Positions 12,438 to 28,233 of a stretch of DNA of 64,000 nt are shown here, one piece after another; within the stretch, counting starts at the first letter, position 1, and each line of letters starts with the position of its first letter. The notes below the pieces were generated by a model, which was not told the DNA's origin, ran no database searches, and saw only the letters and a program-made list of their open reading frames with translations. This stretch comes from Spongilla lacustris (taxonomy: Eukaryota; Porifera; Demospongiae; Spongillida; Spongillidae): positions 28,624,562-28,688,561 of the forward strand of contig OX442415.1 in the NCBI GenBank assembly GCA_949361645.1. Reading direction: 5' to 3'. Made by a program: the position numbers and the translations under genes.

Positions 12438-12633
12438 GTGAGTATATTGGCAGCACCATTTATAGGCTTATATTGCCTATAGCTGCACGTGAATGGTTCC
12501 ATGCAGGCTGAACTAAATAATTTATAATAATAATAATAATTAGTTGTATATTACAGGATAAATGGACATGCAAAAATACACTGATATATAAACATATACA
12601 ACTAGACTACACACAATGTACGCAAAATGCTAA

Positions 12634-13116
12634 CTATCTACGGGAAAGGCTGGCAATGGCATTAGCTCGTACCAGGTGAAGGTTCAGCCGCCCGTATAGA
12701 GTTCGGTAAGAACCACTGACTGTCTTAGACGAGCAAGTGGCTAGTCGAGAGGCTAGCTGAGAGATGGACTCCAAAGCCTCTTTTCCCCAGGCTCCATACG
12801 ACTCCACCACCAATGGTACACAGACCCAATAAAGTTCCTTACATTTGGTGTCATTGGAGGAGTGCTTTATAAAATGTAGATCAATGATCATACCTGGAGC
12901 TGGCACTGGAGGTAGACCAATTATATAACCACCCCGGGCCGGGAAACCTATACCAATCTCATTATAATTATATGGGACACTGTCCAGCAGAATAACCCTG
13001 CTGAGTTTTACTATGTATAATTTATCATCACTATAAAGTTCGACGTTGAACAAGAAAGTATGTCGGTACATCCTTTTGTACACTTTTTTTCTCAATGATC
13101 TTTGCATTCGCGGCAT
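12634..13116 (-). pseudogene. Retroelement C-terminal relic in receptor intron 2 (unit 1)
   Basis: Minus-strand frame inside intron 2 of receptor copy 1. Its C-terminus has VCVPLVVESYGAWGKEAL, then QLASRLA, and RLNLHLVRANAIA, which I recognise from memory as the tail of LINE-type reverse-transcriptase proteins in marine invertebrates. The N-terminal part (VILLDSVPYNYNE) recurs in the introns of genes 2 and 3 at about 15700-15790 and 18900-18940. The relic was therefore already in the intron before the receptor copies arose. Confidence 0.55.
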
Positions 13117-14118
13117 GGAAAATTATTATCTCTGGGTCCTTCATCATGTTGTACTACACAAACTATTAATAAAGAAGAAGGGGGCAGCACCTCAACCAAA
13201 CTAGCAGTGATTAAAACAATGTACCTGCATGCGTAAAAGGGGCATTACCATTTACATTATGAGGACACTGCATCCTACATGTGCATGTATAAAAGTCTGG
13301 GTTTGATAAAAGTTATATATACGATTGCCTCTACCAACCTACCACCACCACTACCACACATGAAAATGTTATTTTTTAACTTTCCAAGTAATTTTTCCAC
13401 AGTTAAATTGCTGTTTAAAAAAGAGACCAGACTAAACACTATCCTTTTTATGTATTAAATACAACACAAATGCTTGCTAAAGTAATTTTGGAGTGCTAAG
13501 CACACCACATATTAAGAGAGCCCACTCTGTGTTTCACTGTCCACCCGACTCCATGCATCTCTTATCTGCCATCTCCCCTTAGATAGCGACATTACCCAAC
13601 TGCTATCATCAACAAATGCATCAGGAAGTAAGTATTTGTACACTATACGTTGTATGTATTAAATACAATACAAATGCTTGCTATAGTAATTTTGGAGTGC
13701 TAAGCTTTCTCCCTCACACCACATGTCACTCTCCAACTTTATATTTCACTTTCCAACCGACTCCATCTCTTATTTGCCATCTCTGCTTAGAGAGCAACAA
13801 TACCCAACTTCAATCACCAACAAATGTATCAGGAAGTAAGTATATGTACGTCTGTTATGACCTCATGCACTTTATTTAACTGCTAAGCTTACATGTACAT
13901 GGACTCCAAACTCTTCAAATTCTATCACTCACTTCTCCACCTCACTCATGCATCATGCCTTCCATGCTTCAATTTGTTCAATCCTCCCTTATCTATCAAG
14001 AAGTGATCATGACCCACTCTCATCCAGTTTTCTTCTTATCTTAATAACTAGCTGCATTATTGCAATCATTTTAATTGTTGCCCTATTGTTTTGTGTCGTC
14101 TACAAGTGCCTTTCATAG

Positions 14119-14120
14119 CC

Positions 14121-14153
<33 letters not shown>
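14119..14153. repeat. Poly-C tract in gene 1 membrane exon
   Basis: Uninterrupted C run between the TM codons and the juxtamembrane GGTGACGTGAT. The unit 2 counterpart at about 34764-34779 is shorter and has one T. Length instability here changes the downstream frame. Confidence 0.9.
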
Positions 14154-14154
<1 letters not shown>

Positions 14155-14460
14155 TTTGGTGACGTGATCCACACAGTGCTGGACATGGAAACAAAGTCTT
14201 GATTCCATCCCTACCAACACAGCCCATGCCATACCTCTGGGAGTGGCTCTGGGCACCCCTTCCTTGTCCAGCGCACAGTGGCCAGGAACATCAGGCTGGG
14301 GGACCCGATAGGCTCGGGCCACTATGGTCAGGTGTTTCACTGTTTGTACGCCACCACCCGGGATAGGGAGCAGGGAGATGCATGTAAATTACGGATATTG
14401 TGCATCGAAATGCATTATTTTAGCAAATCTACCTGACTGAAATTCTTAGGTATGTACTGT

Positions 14461-14856
14461 TTAAAAATTAATGGATGCATAATATCCGTAATTTCTTGTT
14501 TCCTTACTTTTTATTCAATTGCTATTTACAAATCCTACATCACCAATTTTATATTTATATATTGTCCCCAATACAACTTTAATCTATTTCACCACTAGCG
14601 AGCAGGTGAACTTATGTTATAGTCCACACTCCTACACCATACACCCACCACTCCTCCCTACACCATACACCCTCGCTCCTCCCTACACAATACGACTTTT
14701 CCTTTTATAAGGCTCTGTTATAGGTGTGTAAATCCCATGTGGCGGCACTAAGACGTATGCTGTTATGTCTGTACGTACAATAATAAAATTACAATAAAAT
14801 ATACAATATTATGGTTTATTGTTCGGAAAATGTATATCGCAAGAAGTGAGAACGGG
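14461..14856. other. Spacer between receptor copies 1 and 2
   Basis: AT-rich spacer with a short repeat CTACACCATACACCC near 14630-14690 (expanded in unit 2 at about 36056-36145). The last part, GTTATGTCTGTA to AGAACGGG, is the shared receptor 5' region. The unit 2 foldback inserted in this spacer. Confidence 0.5.
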
Positions 14857-17440
14857 ATGAATTGCTCGGTGTTCTGTCTGTACTATTGGTGGGTTCACTG
14901 GCTTTCTTTGCAATTGCCCGAGGTAAAAATCTAAATTGTTTTCCTACCTATAGTACACGCCGGTATTTAAGCTATACCATGCATGCACGTTAGATTGGGC
15001 AACTTAGTATAGCAAGGTCGCTAAGTAGTAATTCAGCGGTACTGTTTATCTGCATACGTCCGCCTTCTAATCTCTTGTCTTCCTTCCCCTTCACCTCCTA
15101 CCGGACCTTTTTATATCCTTTCCTTTACGCAGGAAAGAACTTAACCTGTTATTGTAACCAACCTACCGGGGACTGCATCAGAGTGAACGGGAATTCAATT
15201 TGGGGTCAATGCAGTATGCCGGTTGGAGAAGGTGTCTGTCTTGCTACTTGGGGAAGGAATCCCCAGGTCGCAGTCCACACATGTAGCAGCAACCTGATAG
15301 GTCGAGATTTGTCCGTGTGCCATCCCTCAGGACCGCAACTTATTGGACTATCTATTATCACCGCATGTTGCCAGACCAGCTATTGCAACACGCCTGACTA
15401 CCTGAAGTCCGTTGTGAATGAGTTAGGTGAGTATATTGGCAGCACCATTTATAGGCTTATATTGCCTATAGCTGCACGTGAATGGTTCCATGCAGGCTGA
15501 TCTATATAATTTATAAAATGTAGATCATATCTGGAGCTGGCACTGGTGGTAGACCAATTATTAGCCTCGTCCCCAGGCCGTGTTTTTTAATTTATATAAA
15601 TATATATAATTATATTTATTTATTTATTTTTAGTTGCGGGGGTGAAAAACAATGTGTTTTTTCAGCAACAAAAAACACAGAGCCTGGGACGAGTCTAACC
15701 TATTATATAATCACCCTGGGCCGGAATACCTACCACTCTCATTATAATTATATGGGACAGTGTCCAGCAGAATAACCCTTCTGAGTTTTACTATGTACAA
15801 TTTATTATCACTATAAAATTCCAATAGTATGTCTTCGTATCGGTATAACCTTTTCCTTTCAAATCAGTTTTGTACACTTTTTCTCAATGATCTTTGCATT
15901 CACGGCATGGAAAAAAATTATCTCTGGGCTATTTATAAATAGTAGCAGGGGGTAGCACCTCAACCACACTAGCAGTGATCAAAACAATGTGCACATAATT
16001 GCATAAAGGAGGCATTACCAGTTACATTATATAAGGACACTGCATAGTACACGTAGTTCTTGGTTCGAAAAAAGTTATATATATATATATTATATTATAA
16101 TAATATATATATATGATTGCCTTTACCACCCTCCCACCCTCCCACCACCACCACACATGAAAATGTTATTTTTAAACTTTCCAAGCAATTTTTCCATAGT
16201 TAAATTGCTGTTTAAATGAGACCACACTAAATACAATATGTTTTATGTATTTTAAATACAACAAATGCTTGCTAAAGTAATTTTGGAGTGTAAGCACACC
16301 ACACATCAAAAGAGCCCACTCTATATTTCACTTTCCATCTCTTATCTGCCATTTCCACTTAGACAGCAACAATACCCAACTGCAATCACCAACAAATGTA
16401 TCAGGAAGTAAGTATATGTACACAATACATTTTATGTATTAAATACAACACAAATGCTTGCTAAAGTAATTATGGAGTGCTAAGCTTTCTCCCTCACACC
16501 ACATGTCACTCTCCCACTTTATATTTCACTTTCCACCCGACTCCAACTCTTATCTGCCATCTCTGCTTAGAGAGCAACAATACCCAACTGCTATCACCAA
16601 CAAATGCATCAGGAAGTAAGTATTTGTACACTATACGTTTTATGTATTAAATACAACACAAATGCTTGCTATAGTAATTTTGGAGTGCTAAGCTTTCTCC
16701 CTCACAACGCATGTCATTCTCCAACTTTATATTTCACTTTTCACCCGACTCCATCTCTTATCTGCCATCTCTGCTTAGACATCAACCGTAATACCCAACT
16801 ACAATCACCAACAAATGTATCAGGAAATAAGTATTTGTACATGTGTTATGACCTCATGCACTTTATTTAACTGCTAAGCTCCATGTACATGTACATGTAC
16901 TTCAAACTCTTCAAATTCTATCACTCACTTCTCCACCTCACTCATGTTGCTCCATTCTGCACTGATCACTCTCCATTCCCCACTCCCTCCCCTTCCATGC
17001 TTCAATTTATTCAAATCCTCCCATTATCTTCCATCTTCATACACTGCCCCTATATTGATAGCTAGCTGCATTATTGCAATTATTGTAATGGTTGCCGTAT
17101 TGTTTTGTGTCGTCTACAAACGCCTTTCAAAGTCTCGTCCCCCTGCAAGCTGGTGACGTGATGTACACAGTGCTGGACATGGACAATATGGGTGGTGTGC
17201 CACAAAGTCTAGATTCCATCTCTACCAACACAGCCCATACCTCTGGGAGTGGTTCTGGACACTCTATCCTTAGGGGACCTAATAGGCTCGGGCCGCTATG
17301 GTCAGGTGTTTGTAGGCCACCACCAGGGAGAGATGGTGGCTGTGAATTACGGACATTATGCATACATTTATTACAGACCTACATTATTTATCAAATCTAC
17401 CTGCCTGAAATTCTTCGGTATATATATTTATTAATGGATG
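14857..17440 (+). pseudogene. TGF-beta type I receptor copy 2, unit 1: kinase-truncated
   Basis: Exon 1 (14857-14922) is one base short compared with the other copies, so it reads MNCSVFCLYYWWVHW and leaves the wrong phase for exon 2. Exon 2 (15133-15426) encodes an intact ectodomain (LTCYC, then QCSMPVGEGVCLATW and ACCQTSYCNTPDY). Three mini-exons (16363-16407, 16571-16615, 16779-16826) follow; the third is 48 bp and its donor is ATAAGT instead of GTAAGT. The membrane exon starts at about 17062 ([13 protein letters not shown]) and stops after RPPASW. Downstream, a GS box with an internal deletion, [20 protein letters not shown], then Asn in place of the catalytic Lys, end the kinase. Several breaks are shared with unit 2, so this copy died before the segmental duplication. 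Confidence 0.8.
15562..15697. mobile_element. MITE in gene 2 intron (unit 1)
   Basis: Gene 1 has the uninterrupted site GACCAATTATATAACC, while gene 2 has an insertion starting TAGCCTCGTCCCCAGGC and ending GCCTGGGACGAGTCTA. Flanking ATTA on both sides is a plausible target duplication. Its ends resemble those of the MITE at 61653-61738. Confidence 0.75.
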
Positions 17441-17786
17441 CATAAAATCCGTCATTTCTTGTTTCCTTACTTTTTACTCAATTGCTGCATGTCTACAAAT
17501 CCTTCATCACCAATTTTATTTTTAATTTATATCTCGTCCCCAATTCTATTTCACCACTAGCGAGCAGGCAAACGTATGTTATAATCAACACTCCTACTGT
17601 CTACACCATATACACCCACACTCCTACTTACACCCCCACACCCTCACTACACCATATGAATTTTCTTTTTATAAGGCTGTGTTATAGTCTTTTGTGTCCT
17701 TGACGGTGGGCTAGTATAGTGCAATCATGTGCCTCATATATGCCGGTGTGTAAATCCCCGCATACGAAGCCGAACTAAGACGTAAT

Positions 17787-18089
17787 GCGCCTGTCATTGT
17801 AACATGGGTAACCCCCCCCCCCCCCCACCAATTGGGACAAATGTCGGGATTTGTATGCGATTTGACAACCGCTAATAGGATTGTGGTTCTTTCGTTTGAC
17901 TATACAAGGGCATTTGATTGGAGATCGGTAAGATATCTATGCGGAATTTGAATCTCCAACCGCGCGTGGGGCATTTGATTTAATAAAGGTCAAATCCCGT
18001 CATTGCCCCCAAAGTAGGGGGGGGGGGGGGGGGGGGAGGGGGGAAGTGGGAGTGGGGGAGGGGGGTACTCATGTTACAATGACAGGTGC
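17787..18089. mobile_element. MITE just upstream of receptor gene 3 (unit 1)
   Basis: Ends are inverted repeats GCGCCTGTCATTGTAACATG and CATGTTACAATGACAGGTGC, flanked by TAAT on both sides. It contains a C run, a long G run and no gene. It splits the conserved 5' region of the receptor, ending about 90 bp before the signal-peptide exon, so it could affect the promoter or 5' UTR of gene 3. Genes 1 and 2 lack it. Confidence 0.8.
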
Positions 18090-18181
18090 ATAATAGAAAC
18101 TCCGTAGGAGGTTGTTGCTATGTCTGTAGAATTATTGTATTATACTGTCGGAACTTTTATGTCACAAGAAGTGCGAACAGG

Positions 18182-22270
<4,089 letters not shown>

Positions 22271-22473
22271 GATGAACAGAGTGTAATGTACCTATGGAAC
22301 ACTGTATTTGTACTGCCGTCATCATATCTGCCATCCCATGCACAAAGTAGCAGTAGAGCTTGAGACTGATAGTTGTGGATGATAGTTAAGGTGCACTCTT
22401 GTGTGAGCTTATCATGAGAAAAGGCATTTAGATCTACATGGTGATTATGGTATGTATAATTTTACAGATGATT

Positions 22474-22479
22474 AATAAA
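22474..22479 (+). terminator. Poly(A) signal of receptor gene 3, unit 1
   Basis: AATAAA about 200 bases after the TAA stop, in a plausible 3' UTR conserved between units. Confidence 0.6.
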
Positions 22480-22727
22480 CGAACTCATTATCCATTGCCT
22501 CATTGATATTAGCCATACACTGGGCAACAACTGAAATGAATATCAGTAAAAGTTCAGTAGATTACCATCTATAGATTATTGAAATTGTACGTTTTGAGTT
22601 GCGCGAAACAAGTTGCCTGGTGTATGGTCTCCTTTAATGTCATTGTTTTTTTTTTGATGAAACAATACTGATTGCACAACGACTTTCAAAGTCTTAAAGG
22701 AAATACAACAATACTGATGCATATTAG

Positions 22728-23022
22728 AACAAGTAAATAAAAACATTCTCTATGAGAAAGTTGGTGGTATATAGGATTTGAAGGCAATAGTGGTGTAAAA
22801 AGTAGGGAAACAAGGGTTGAATGATAACGAAAAACGAAATAGTCCTATATTTAGCCCAGCACACATTGCAGGACAATACATTGTTCATGCATGTACTAAA
22901 TATAGGACTATTTCGTTTTTCCTTATCATTCAACCCTTGTTTCCCTACTTTTTACACCACTATTGCCTTCAAATCCTATATACCACCAACTTTCTCATAG
23001 AGAATGTTTTTATTTACTTGTT
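22728..23022. mobile_element. 295-bp foldback element
   Basis: Two arms of about 120 bases are near-perfect reverse complements (left AACAAGTAAATAAAAAC, right GTTTTTATTTACTTGTT), with a short loop around 22860-22890. It produces mirrored reading frames on both strands that are not genes. Confidence 0.85.
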
Positions 23023-23405
23023 TCATTGCTTTTTATTCTTGCTTTCAATGCTACATCTAAATATATTCACTTAGCAACAGACACTTCATCACTATTAATC
23101 TAACATGTATACATGTATACCCCAATAGTGGAAAGAGAATATTTTGCATTTTAAAATGCAAAAAGGACCATCCTCCGACGTTGCAATTATGGTACCATAG
23201 AGAAACACTGATCCCTCAGCTACGATCTGAACTTGGTATATATGTCATTTACATAGTAATCATGTATATCTACATGTCATAACCATAATATTGTTCAGTA
23301 CATAAACAATGTTATACTCAGTATTAGCCCATTTACTCTCTCTGGCTCTCTTGATACTCATGACAGCAACAGGAGTGTCCACCATCTCTTCCTTTATTAC
23401 AGTGA

Positions 23406-23619
23406 CAGGGATTTACGGCCAAGTTTGCAACAGGGGGGGGGTTTCGGAATATATATAACAATATTGGGGGTGGGCAAAAATAAAAGCCTTCCCTCTGCAC
23501 CATTAAATGCAGTTTTATTTTGACATGGCACATATAAACCACGGGGTGGATTAGTCAAATTAGGGGCAAACCAGGGGGTGGGTAGGGGGTGGATAGGGGG
23601 TGGGAGCGGTAAATCCCTG
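23406..23619. mobile_element. 214-bp MITE with CAGGGATTTAC ends
   Basis: Starts CAGGGATTTACGG and ends CGGTAAATCCCTG. G-rich non-coding interior with GGGGGTGG runs. Confidence 0.7.
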
Positions 23620-23764
23620 AGTGTTATGTAAATTAAAGAGATCTGTGTCAACTCAACTTGTGAACAGTATCCATGTAGATATGTTTCATGCTCTGACAGT
23701 AGTGTATCAGTGAATTCCTCATCATTACACACGTGACCATTGAGGTCACCTCACTCCATGCACC

Positions 23765-24066
23765 AGGGGAATAGTAGGTAAGGGGAGGAGTAGGGGTAGG
23801 GAGTAGGTCATGGGCGCCCCCAGGGGGGGGCCATGCCTTCCCCCCCCCCCCCCCCCGCTGAATCGGCCTAAAGCATACAACACCCCCATAGTAATATTTG
23901 GCTGTCAAATGGCGCCCCCTTACCCTATCCTGGCCCCACCCTTCCAGAAATGCTGGGGGCGCCCATGGTGGTAGGTAAGGGGAGGAGTAGGGGTAATAGT
24001 AAGGGTAGTGGTAGGTATTGGGAGGGGTAGGGGTAGTAGTAGGTATAAGGGGAGGAGTAGGGTACA
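23765..24066. repeat. Minisatellite, reverse orientation of the 5695 array
   Basis: Units such as GGTAAGGGGAGGAGTAGGGG are the reverse complement of the CT-rich array at 5695-6100. The array is interrupted by a MITE at 23809-23967. Confidence 0.8.
23809..23967. mobile_element. 159-bp MITE with CATGGGCGCCCCCAG ends
   Basis: Perfect 15-bp inverted ends CATGGGCGCCCCCAG and CTGGGGGCGCCCATG, with a C homopolymer inside. It is inserted into the GGGGAGGAGTAGG minisatellite. Confidence 0.85.
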
Positions 24067-24732
24067 TAAGGGTATGCAGGTATCTCGTTTGCCATTACAC
24101 ACACTTACCATTAGGGTACCAAGCTTCGTAATTATGATGTTAAATTTAACTGATTTAGAGGGAGGAGGGGATATGTCCAATTATCTGCCTGCAGGATTTA
24201 TAATTGGGGTTGTTTTTTTATTTGAAATAGCCCATGTTATGGGGGGCCGAATGGTTGTAAGAGGCATCACAAAAGAAAGGTTCTGTGATTTTGATTGCAT
24301 CAATAGCATGAATATCATGTAGAAATTCACCTATTTTTTTCTATGCAGCCTTGTTAAGCAAAGCACCTGCACTAACTTCACAAACAGCTGACCTTTTGTG
24401 CTAACCATGGGTGGATTTTGCAAAAGGCATCATTTAGCCCATTTAACAGAATGCTACTAGGCTACCTTTATATTCCCTCAGTATGCTTTGTTTGGTTCAT
24501 ACAGGGAGAAGCTAAAAGGTACAGAAAATGAACACATGCAATGAAATTACAATTACATGTATCTACAAAATACCTACATGTACATGTACATGTATAAATA
24601 GAAGCCACGTTAAAACTGTTAATTGACCTGGGCAGACCTCTTATATATTGATGACAGGGCAAGGTTAACAGGTTTTCCCACGTACACAATGAATTCTGAC
24701 CTCTACTGTTATAGTTTATGCACCTATCCCGG

Positions 24733-24948
24733 CCCCCCAGTGCGGGCACAGATGGGGCGAAGGTGGGGATTTGAAGATTGAGGTTTTCGAATCCCCAACC
24801 CCTTGGGCATTCTAGCCATTCAAATCCCCCACATACTATGTGGAGCAGCAGAAGAGACGCCCGCATAAAATTTCCTGCGCTATGCGACATCATGAATAAT
24901 TCCCCTGGGGCAAAAATCCTAATGCCCATTCTGTGCCCGTACTAGGGG
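24733..24948. mobile_element. 216-bp MITE with CCCCC-AGT-CGGGCACAG ends
   Basis: The left end CCCCCCAGTGCGGGCACAG and the right-end reverse complement CCCCCTAGTACGGGCACAG are imperfect inverted repeats. No coding potential. Confidence 0.7.
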
Positions 24949-25736
24949 GTGTGGGGGAGACCATAATTGACTGATGTACATCAAACCCAGTTGAATTCGA
25001 GCGTATCTATTGGTTTTGGTAGCTTTCCAAGCATATTACCCCTGCGGTAGCATTTTTTCCAGCAGCATGTTTGGCTGTCGGTCGTGCGTTCTTGGAATCG
25101 CATTCTTTTCGCCGAAGGAGAAGCGATGGAATCGTCCCGATGTTCTGCACTCTTCATGGTCGCTGAATGTTCGTTGTATCGTTGTCTCTTTAAAGTTTAG
25201 TTTAGGCTCGAGGTTCCGGTGAAGACCTCACCGGTTAGTTCTGGCTCGAGTAAATAGTGGTAGTGCCGTGCCACAATTTCCCTAGGTTAATTACCACTAA
25301 TAGGTGTAGTGCCCAGACCGTTCACATTGGATTACATGTACATGAAGTGTACTTACCACCGATATATACAATGTAACCTCGATACATTTTGACCACTGAA
25401 GCGAGAATGCCAATGAATTCTGAAGCTATTGGTGTGATTTTCATTTCTTAGAAGTGTTCCTATCTCGAGTTATGCGTGGCCAAGAAGAAGAAGAAGAAGA
25501 ACGAGAAATACGGCGGGACTGGGTACGAGTTTAAACAAACGTATTGTTCTCCACAACCACGCGGTTTTATGACATCAAACAAACGCGAAACTGCTCGTTT
25601 TGGACTGCTTGTTCGACGATTACAAAGAGCTAAGCTATCCGATTGATAAGAGTCCCGTTATAAGCGGGTCCCGTTTTTTTAATGACATTCATAATCGGGG
25701 TCAAATCCTATATGAGAGTTACTAGCGTAACTCTCG
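24949..25736. other. No recognisable gene
   Basis: Contains an AAG run (GAAGAAGAAGAAGAAGAACG near 25485) and a small hairpin, GAGAGTTAC/GTAACTCTC, near 25714-25734 at the right edge of the unit 1-specific block. A short open frame (25010-25222) has no recognisable domain. Confidence 0.4.
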
Positions 25737-25745
25737 ATACCAATT

Positions 25746-26330
25746 TCAATAAACTAAAAATAATAGTAGGCAGGGAGTCCAAAAATGTATCACGTTTGTA
25801 ATTAAGATAAAATTACACATACTCAATACATAATAATACAGTACCATATAATATACTTGTTGGAGATAAGTCAAAATGATATTGTGAGAGAGGTATATAT
25901 GTAGTTGAGGGCCAGGTTGACGTCTTGTCATCAAATGCCCACAACTTCAAAACTGGATAGATTATCTCAGTGTACAGAAAACTTTCCTCTGCCTTATATT
26001 GCTTCCACCAATCACATTTGTGTCTGTTCTTTAAGACTTAAATCTAATGTGAGCTGTCATGACAGGATCACAAATGCCAAGTCCCCTGTTAGAGGTAGAG
26101 AGAAAAAAACTGCCTTTCAGAATTTGATAATAGCAAAGGCCAAAATGTGTTATGTATTGTATCCCACACTAATGAACAATCAAGAATAATTTCTTGAGGA
26201 AGGGTCCATTCAAATGATAAATACTTTGCTATGGTGGCATATGCTTCTTGGAATTTCATCCCAAGTTACATATAATCTGAGTGCATCCCCATTTTAAGCC
26301 ACACACATAATATCTGGCCAAATAAGAGCA
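25746..26330 (-). pseudogene. LINE reverse-transcriptase C-terminal relic (unit 1)
   Basis: The minus strand reads, in broken frames, FWPLLLSNSERQFFSL, then LGICDPVMTAHIRFKS, then DDKTSTWPSTTYIPLSQYHF followed by DLSP. The last block parallels TSTWMTVLPVSHYHFDLSP in the ORF at 31246-32175, and the middle block fits the GGLGI-x-DP motif that follows LINE reverse transcriptases. It has stops and frameshifts, so it is a decayed 5'- and 3'-truncated copy in opposite orientation to the other LINE fragment. Confidence 0.6.
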
Positions 26331-26339
26331 AGAGGAACT

Positions 26340-27677
26340 TAAATAGTAAATAGGTTCAAGCACTTAAGCTGAACTTGAATGGTCAAAACCTATAGTACAA
26401 TCAATCTTAGAGAAAAGTTATTGTTACATATGCCAGCTGCCACCATCAAAGAACAGTGCACAATGTGTTATTTCATATCTTTTGCATATAAAAAAATTCC
26501 ACTTCAACTAGTGAAATTTGAATTATGCATTTTAATCAATACTACCAAAACCTGTAGTTTACAAAAACTAGTAAAGTTACTTAGTACAATACGTCACAAA
26601 AGAATTAAAGTAGAGTGGATACCTCAAATAACCCCATGAGTAGCCGGATCCTACATCAATTACAGGGAGAGGTTGTAAGAGTGATATTGTCTTTGGCATT
26701 CATTGGAATAGGCATTTGGCTGTATACTGACAGTTGCACAAACCATTTTTGTGTTAATGATGATTTAAATATGGAGTTAGCTGAGCTGTTCCTTGTAGGG
26801 GTCTAGTTGAGCTGCATTTTCCCACTAAAGCCAAAGGAGCTCAGGGAAGCAATGTATGCTGCTGGTGAGTGACAAGAAAGGGATCATATGTGTTCATGAA
26901 AAGACTGAGAACCAAGGAGGACCAAATTCTTGAATGATGGTCAAACTGGGACCTGCTAACACACCATTGTCCAAGTACCAGGCATGGTAGGACAAGTCAG
27001 CACAAACTCCATTGGGGCAATTATTATGTACACACACTCACACACACACCATGCATACATGCAGCAGGCCCTCCACCTAAAGAATGATACTGTTTTACAG
27101 ATTGTTCTGAATGCTCCTGCCACATGCCTCCCATTGTACGTACCCCGCCTCCCCCTTCCCAGATCACATGACAATTGGTGCCATTTCACCTGTGCACACC
27201 AACTTAATAATAGTACATGATAGACTTTACACATGTACCAACACAAACAAACAAACATACTCATCACAGTCAGGCTTACACATTCTACCACACTGCTACC
27301 GCAATCACATACCCACAATGACACAAGGTTGGGCAGGGGGTTCAAACATTTTAAAGGAAATGAGCCCACATCTCCTTATGGAAAGAAAAAAAAAACCTAT
27401 GGAAAAACCTCTATCAGGAAAAAATCAACCAACCATACATGCTGGGGGAAAAACCCTTCTAATTAGCACTTCCCAGCCACATACAACTTAGAACACATTC
27501 TACAAACAGCCCAACAGCTGCCACCTTCTCTGTGCCCAGGGATCATCCACCATCAGTCATTTGGTTAACATATGAACCAACCTATTTGCCATGAATTAGC
27601 TCTTATGTATTAGCTGGACCACTGTGTCCATGCAGCATCACCCTTAGTGACCAGGGGGGGGGGGGGGGGGGGGGCTC
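26340..27677. other. No recognisable gene (unit 1)
   Basis: Short frames on both strands are conserved with unit 2 (44920-46256) only because of the duplication. I see no domain. The stretch ends in a G homopolymer (about 27654-27674) adjoining the CACTA-like element. Confidence 0.4.
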
Positions 27678-28193
27678 CACCCTAAGAAAAATATGGCATG
27701 TCTTTGCATGTCTTGGCATGAATTGCCTGTCTTTCAGCCCGATATGGCAAGTCATGTAATTTACTGGCAACTAAATATGCAAGTTATAGCATGTCTTGGC
27801 AAGGTATGTTATGCCTTGCCATGACTTGCCATGATTCCATCATGACATTTCTTACCATGATCCACGTAAACATATTATTCCATGACATACCAAGGTTTGG
27901 CAAGTCATTGATTCCTTTTGACACTGAAGTACTAACATAAAGCTGCAATTGCATCAGAGTGTTTTTTACATAGTATTTTTATATGAGCTAGAATCCACCA
28001 TGCACACCTTAAGTGATAGAATAGTACAAATGGGATTCATATAGCAGTACATAATACAAACACATGATCTGAACCAATGAGTGGAGTTACAAGGCACAAC
28101 AACACTAATCATGTTCAAACATATTAGGCTGTCTAATAATGAATCAGTGTGTTCTGTCAATATCAATTTTGGATATGCTTACGTGTGTACCCA

Positions 28194-28233
<40 letters not shown>

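Larger units (their letters stand above)
8338..14460 (+). pseudogene. TGF-beta type I receptor copy 1, unit 1: ectodomain plus TM, kinase lost
   Basis: Exon 1 (8338-8398) encodes a signal peptide, MNCSVFLLLAGSLAFFAIAR. Exon 2 (8590-8886) encodes the cysteine-rich ligand-binding ectodomain, ending in the family pattern ACCQTNYCNTPDY. Two 45-bp stalk mini-exons follow (13583-13627, 13791-13835). The membrane segment is readable at about 14050-14110 (CIIAIILIVALLF), then a stop comes after KCLS. GS-box and glycine-loop sequence (GSGHYGQVF) survives to about 14340 out of frame, and no further kinase remains. A 3.55-kb element (8887-12437) sits exactly between exon 2 and its GTGAGT donor. The acceptor of the membrane exon is also degraded (CTATCAAG instead of CTTATAG). 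With three independent defects this is a pseudogene, although the extracellular exons are intact. Confidence 0.8.
22730..25736. other. 3.0-kb composite block present only in unit 1
   Basis: Unit 2 reads CATATTAGAATACCAATTTC without interruption. Unit 1 has 3007 extra bases between CATATTAGAA and ATACCAATTTC. The block is a patchwork: a foldback element at its left edge, three further inverted-repeat MITEs and a minisatellite. There is no single pair of terminal repeats around the whole block, so a deletion in unit 2 of an older TE cluster is at least as likely as one insertion. Confidence 0.75.

Noticed and set aside
22817..23074. Mirrored 69-85 codon frames on opposite strands
   Set aside because: Both arise from the two arms of one foldback element.
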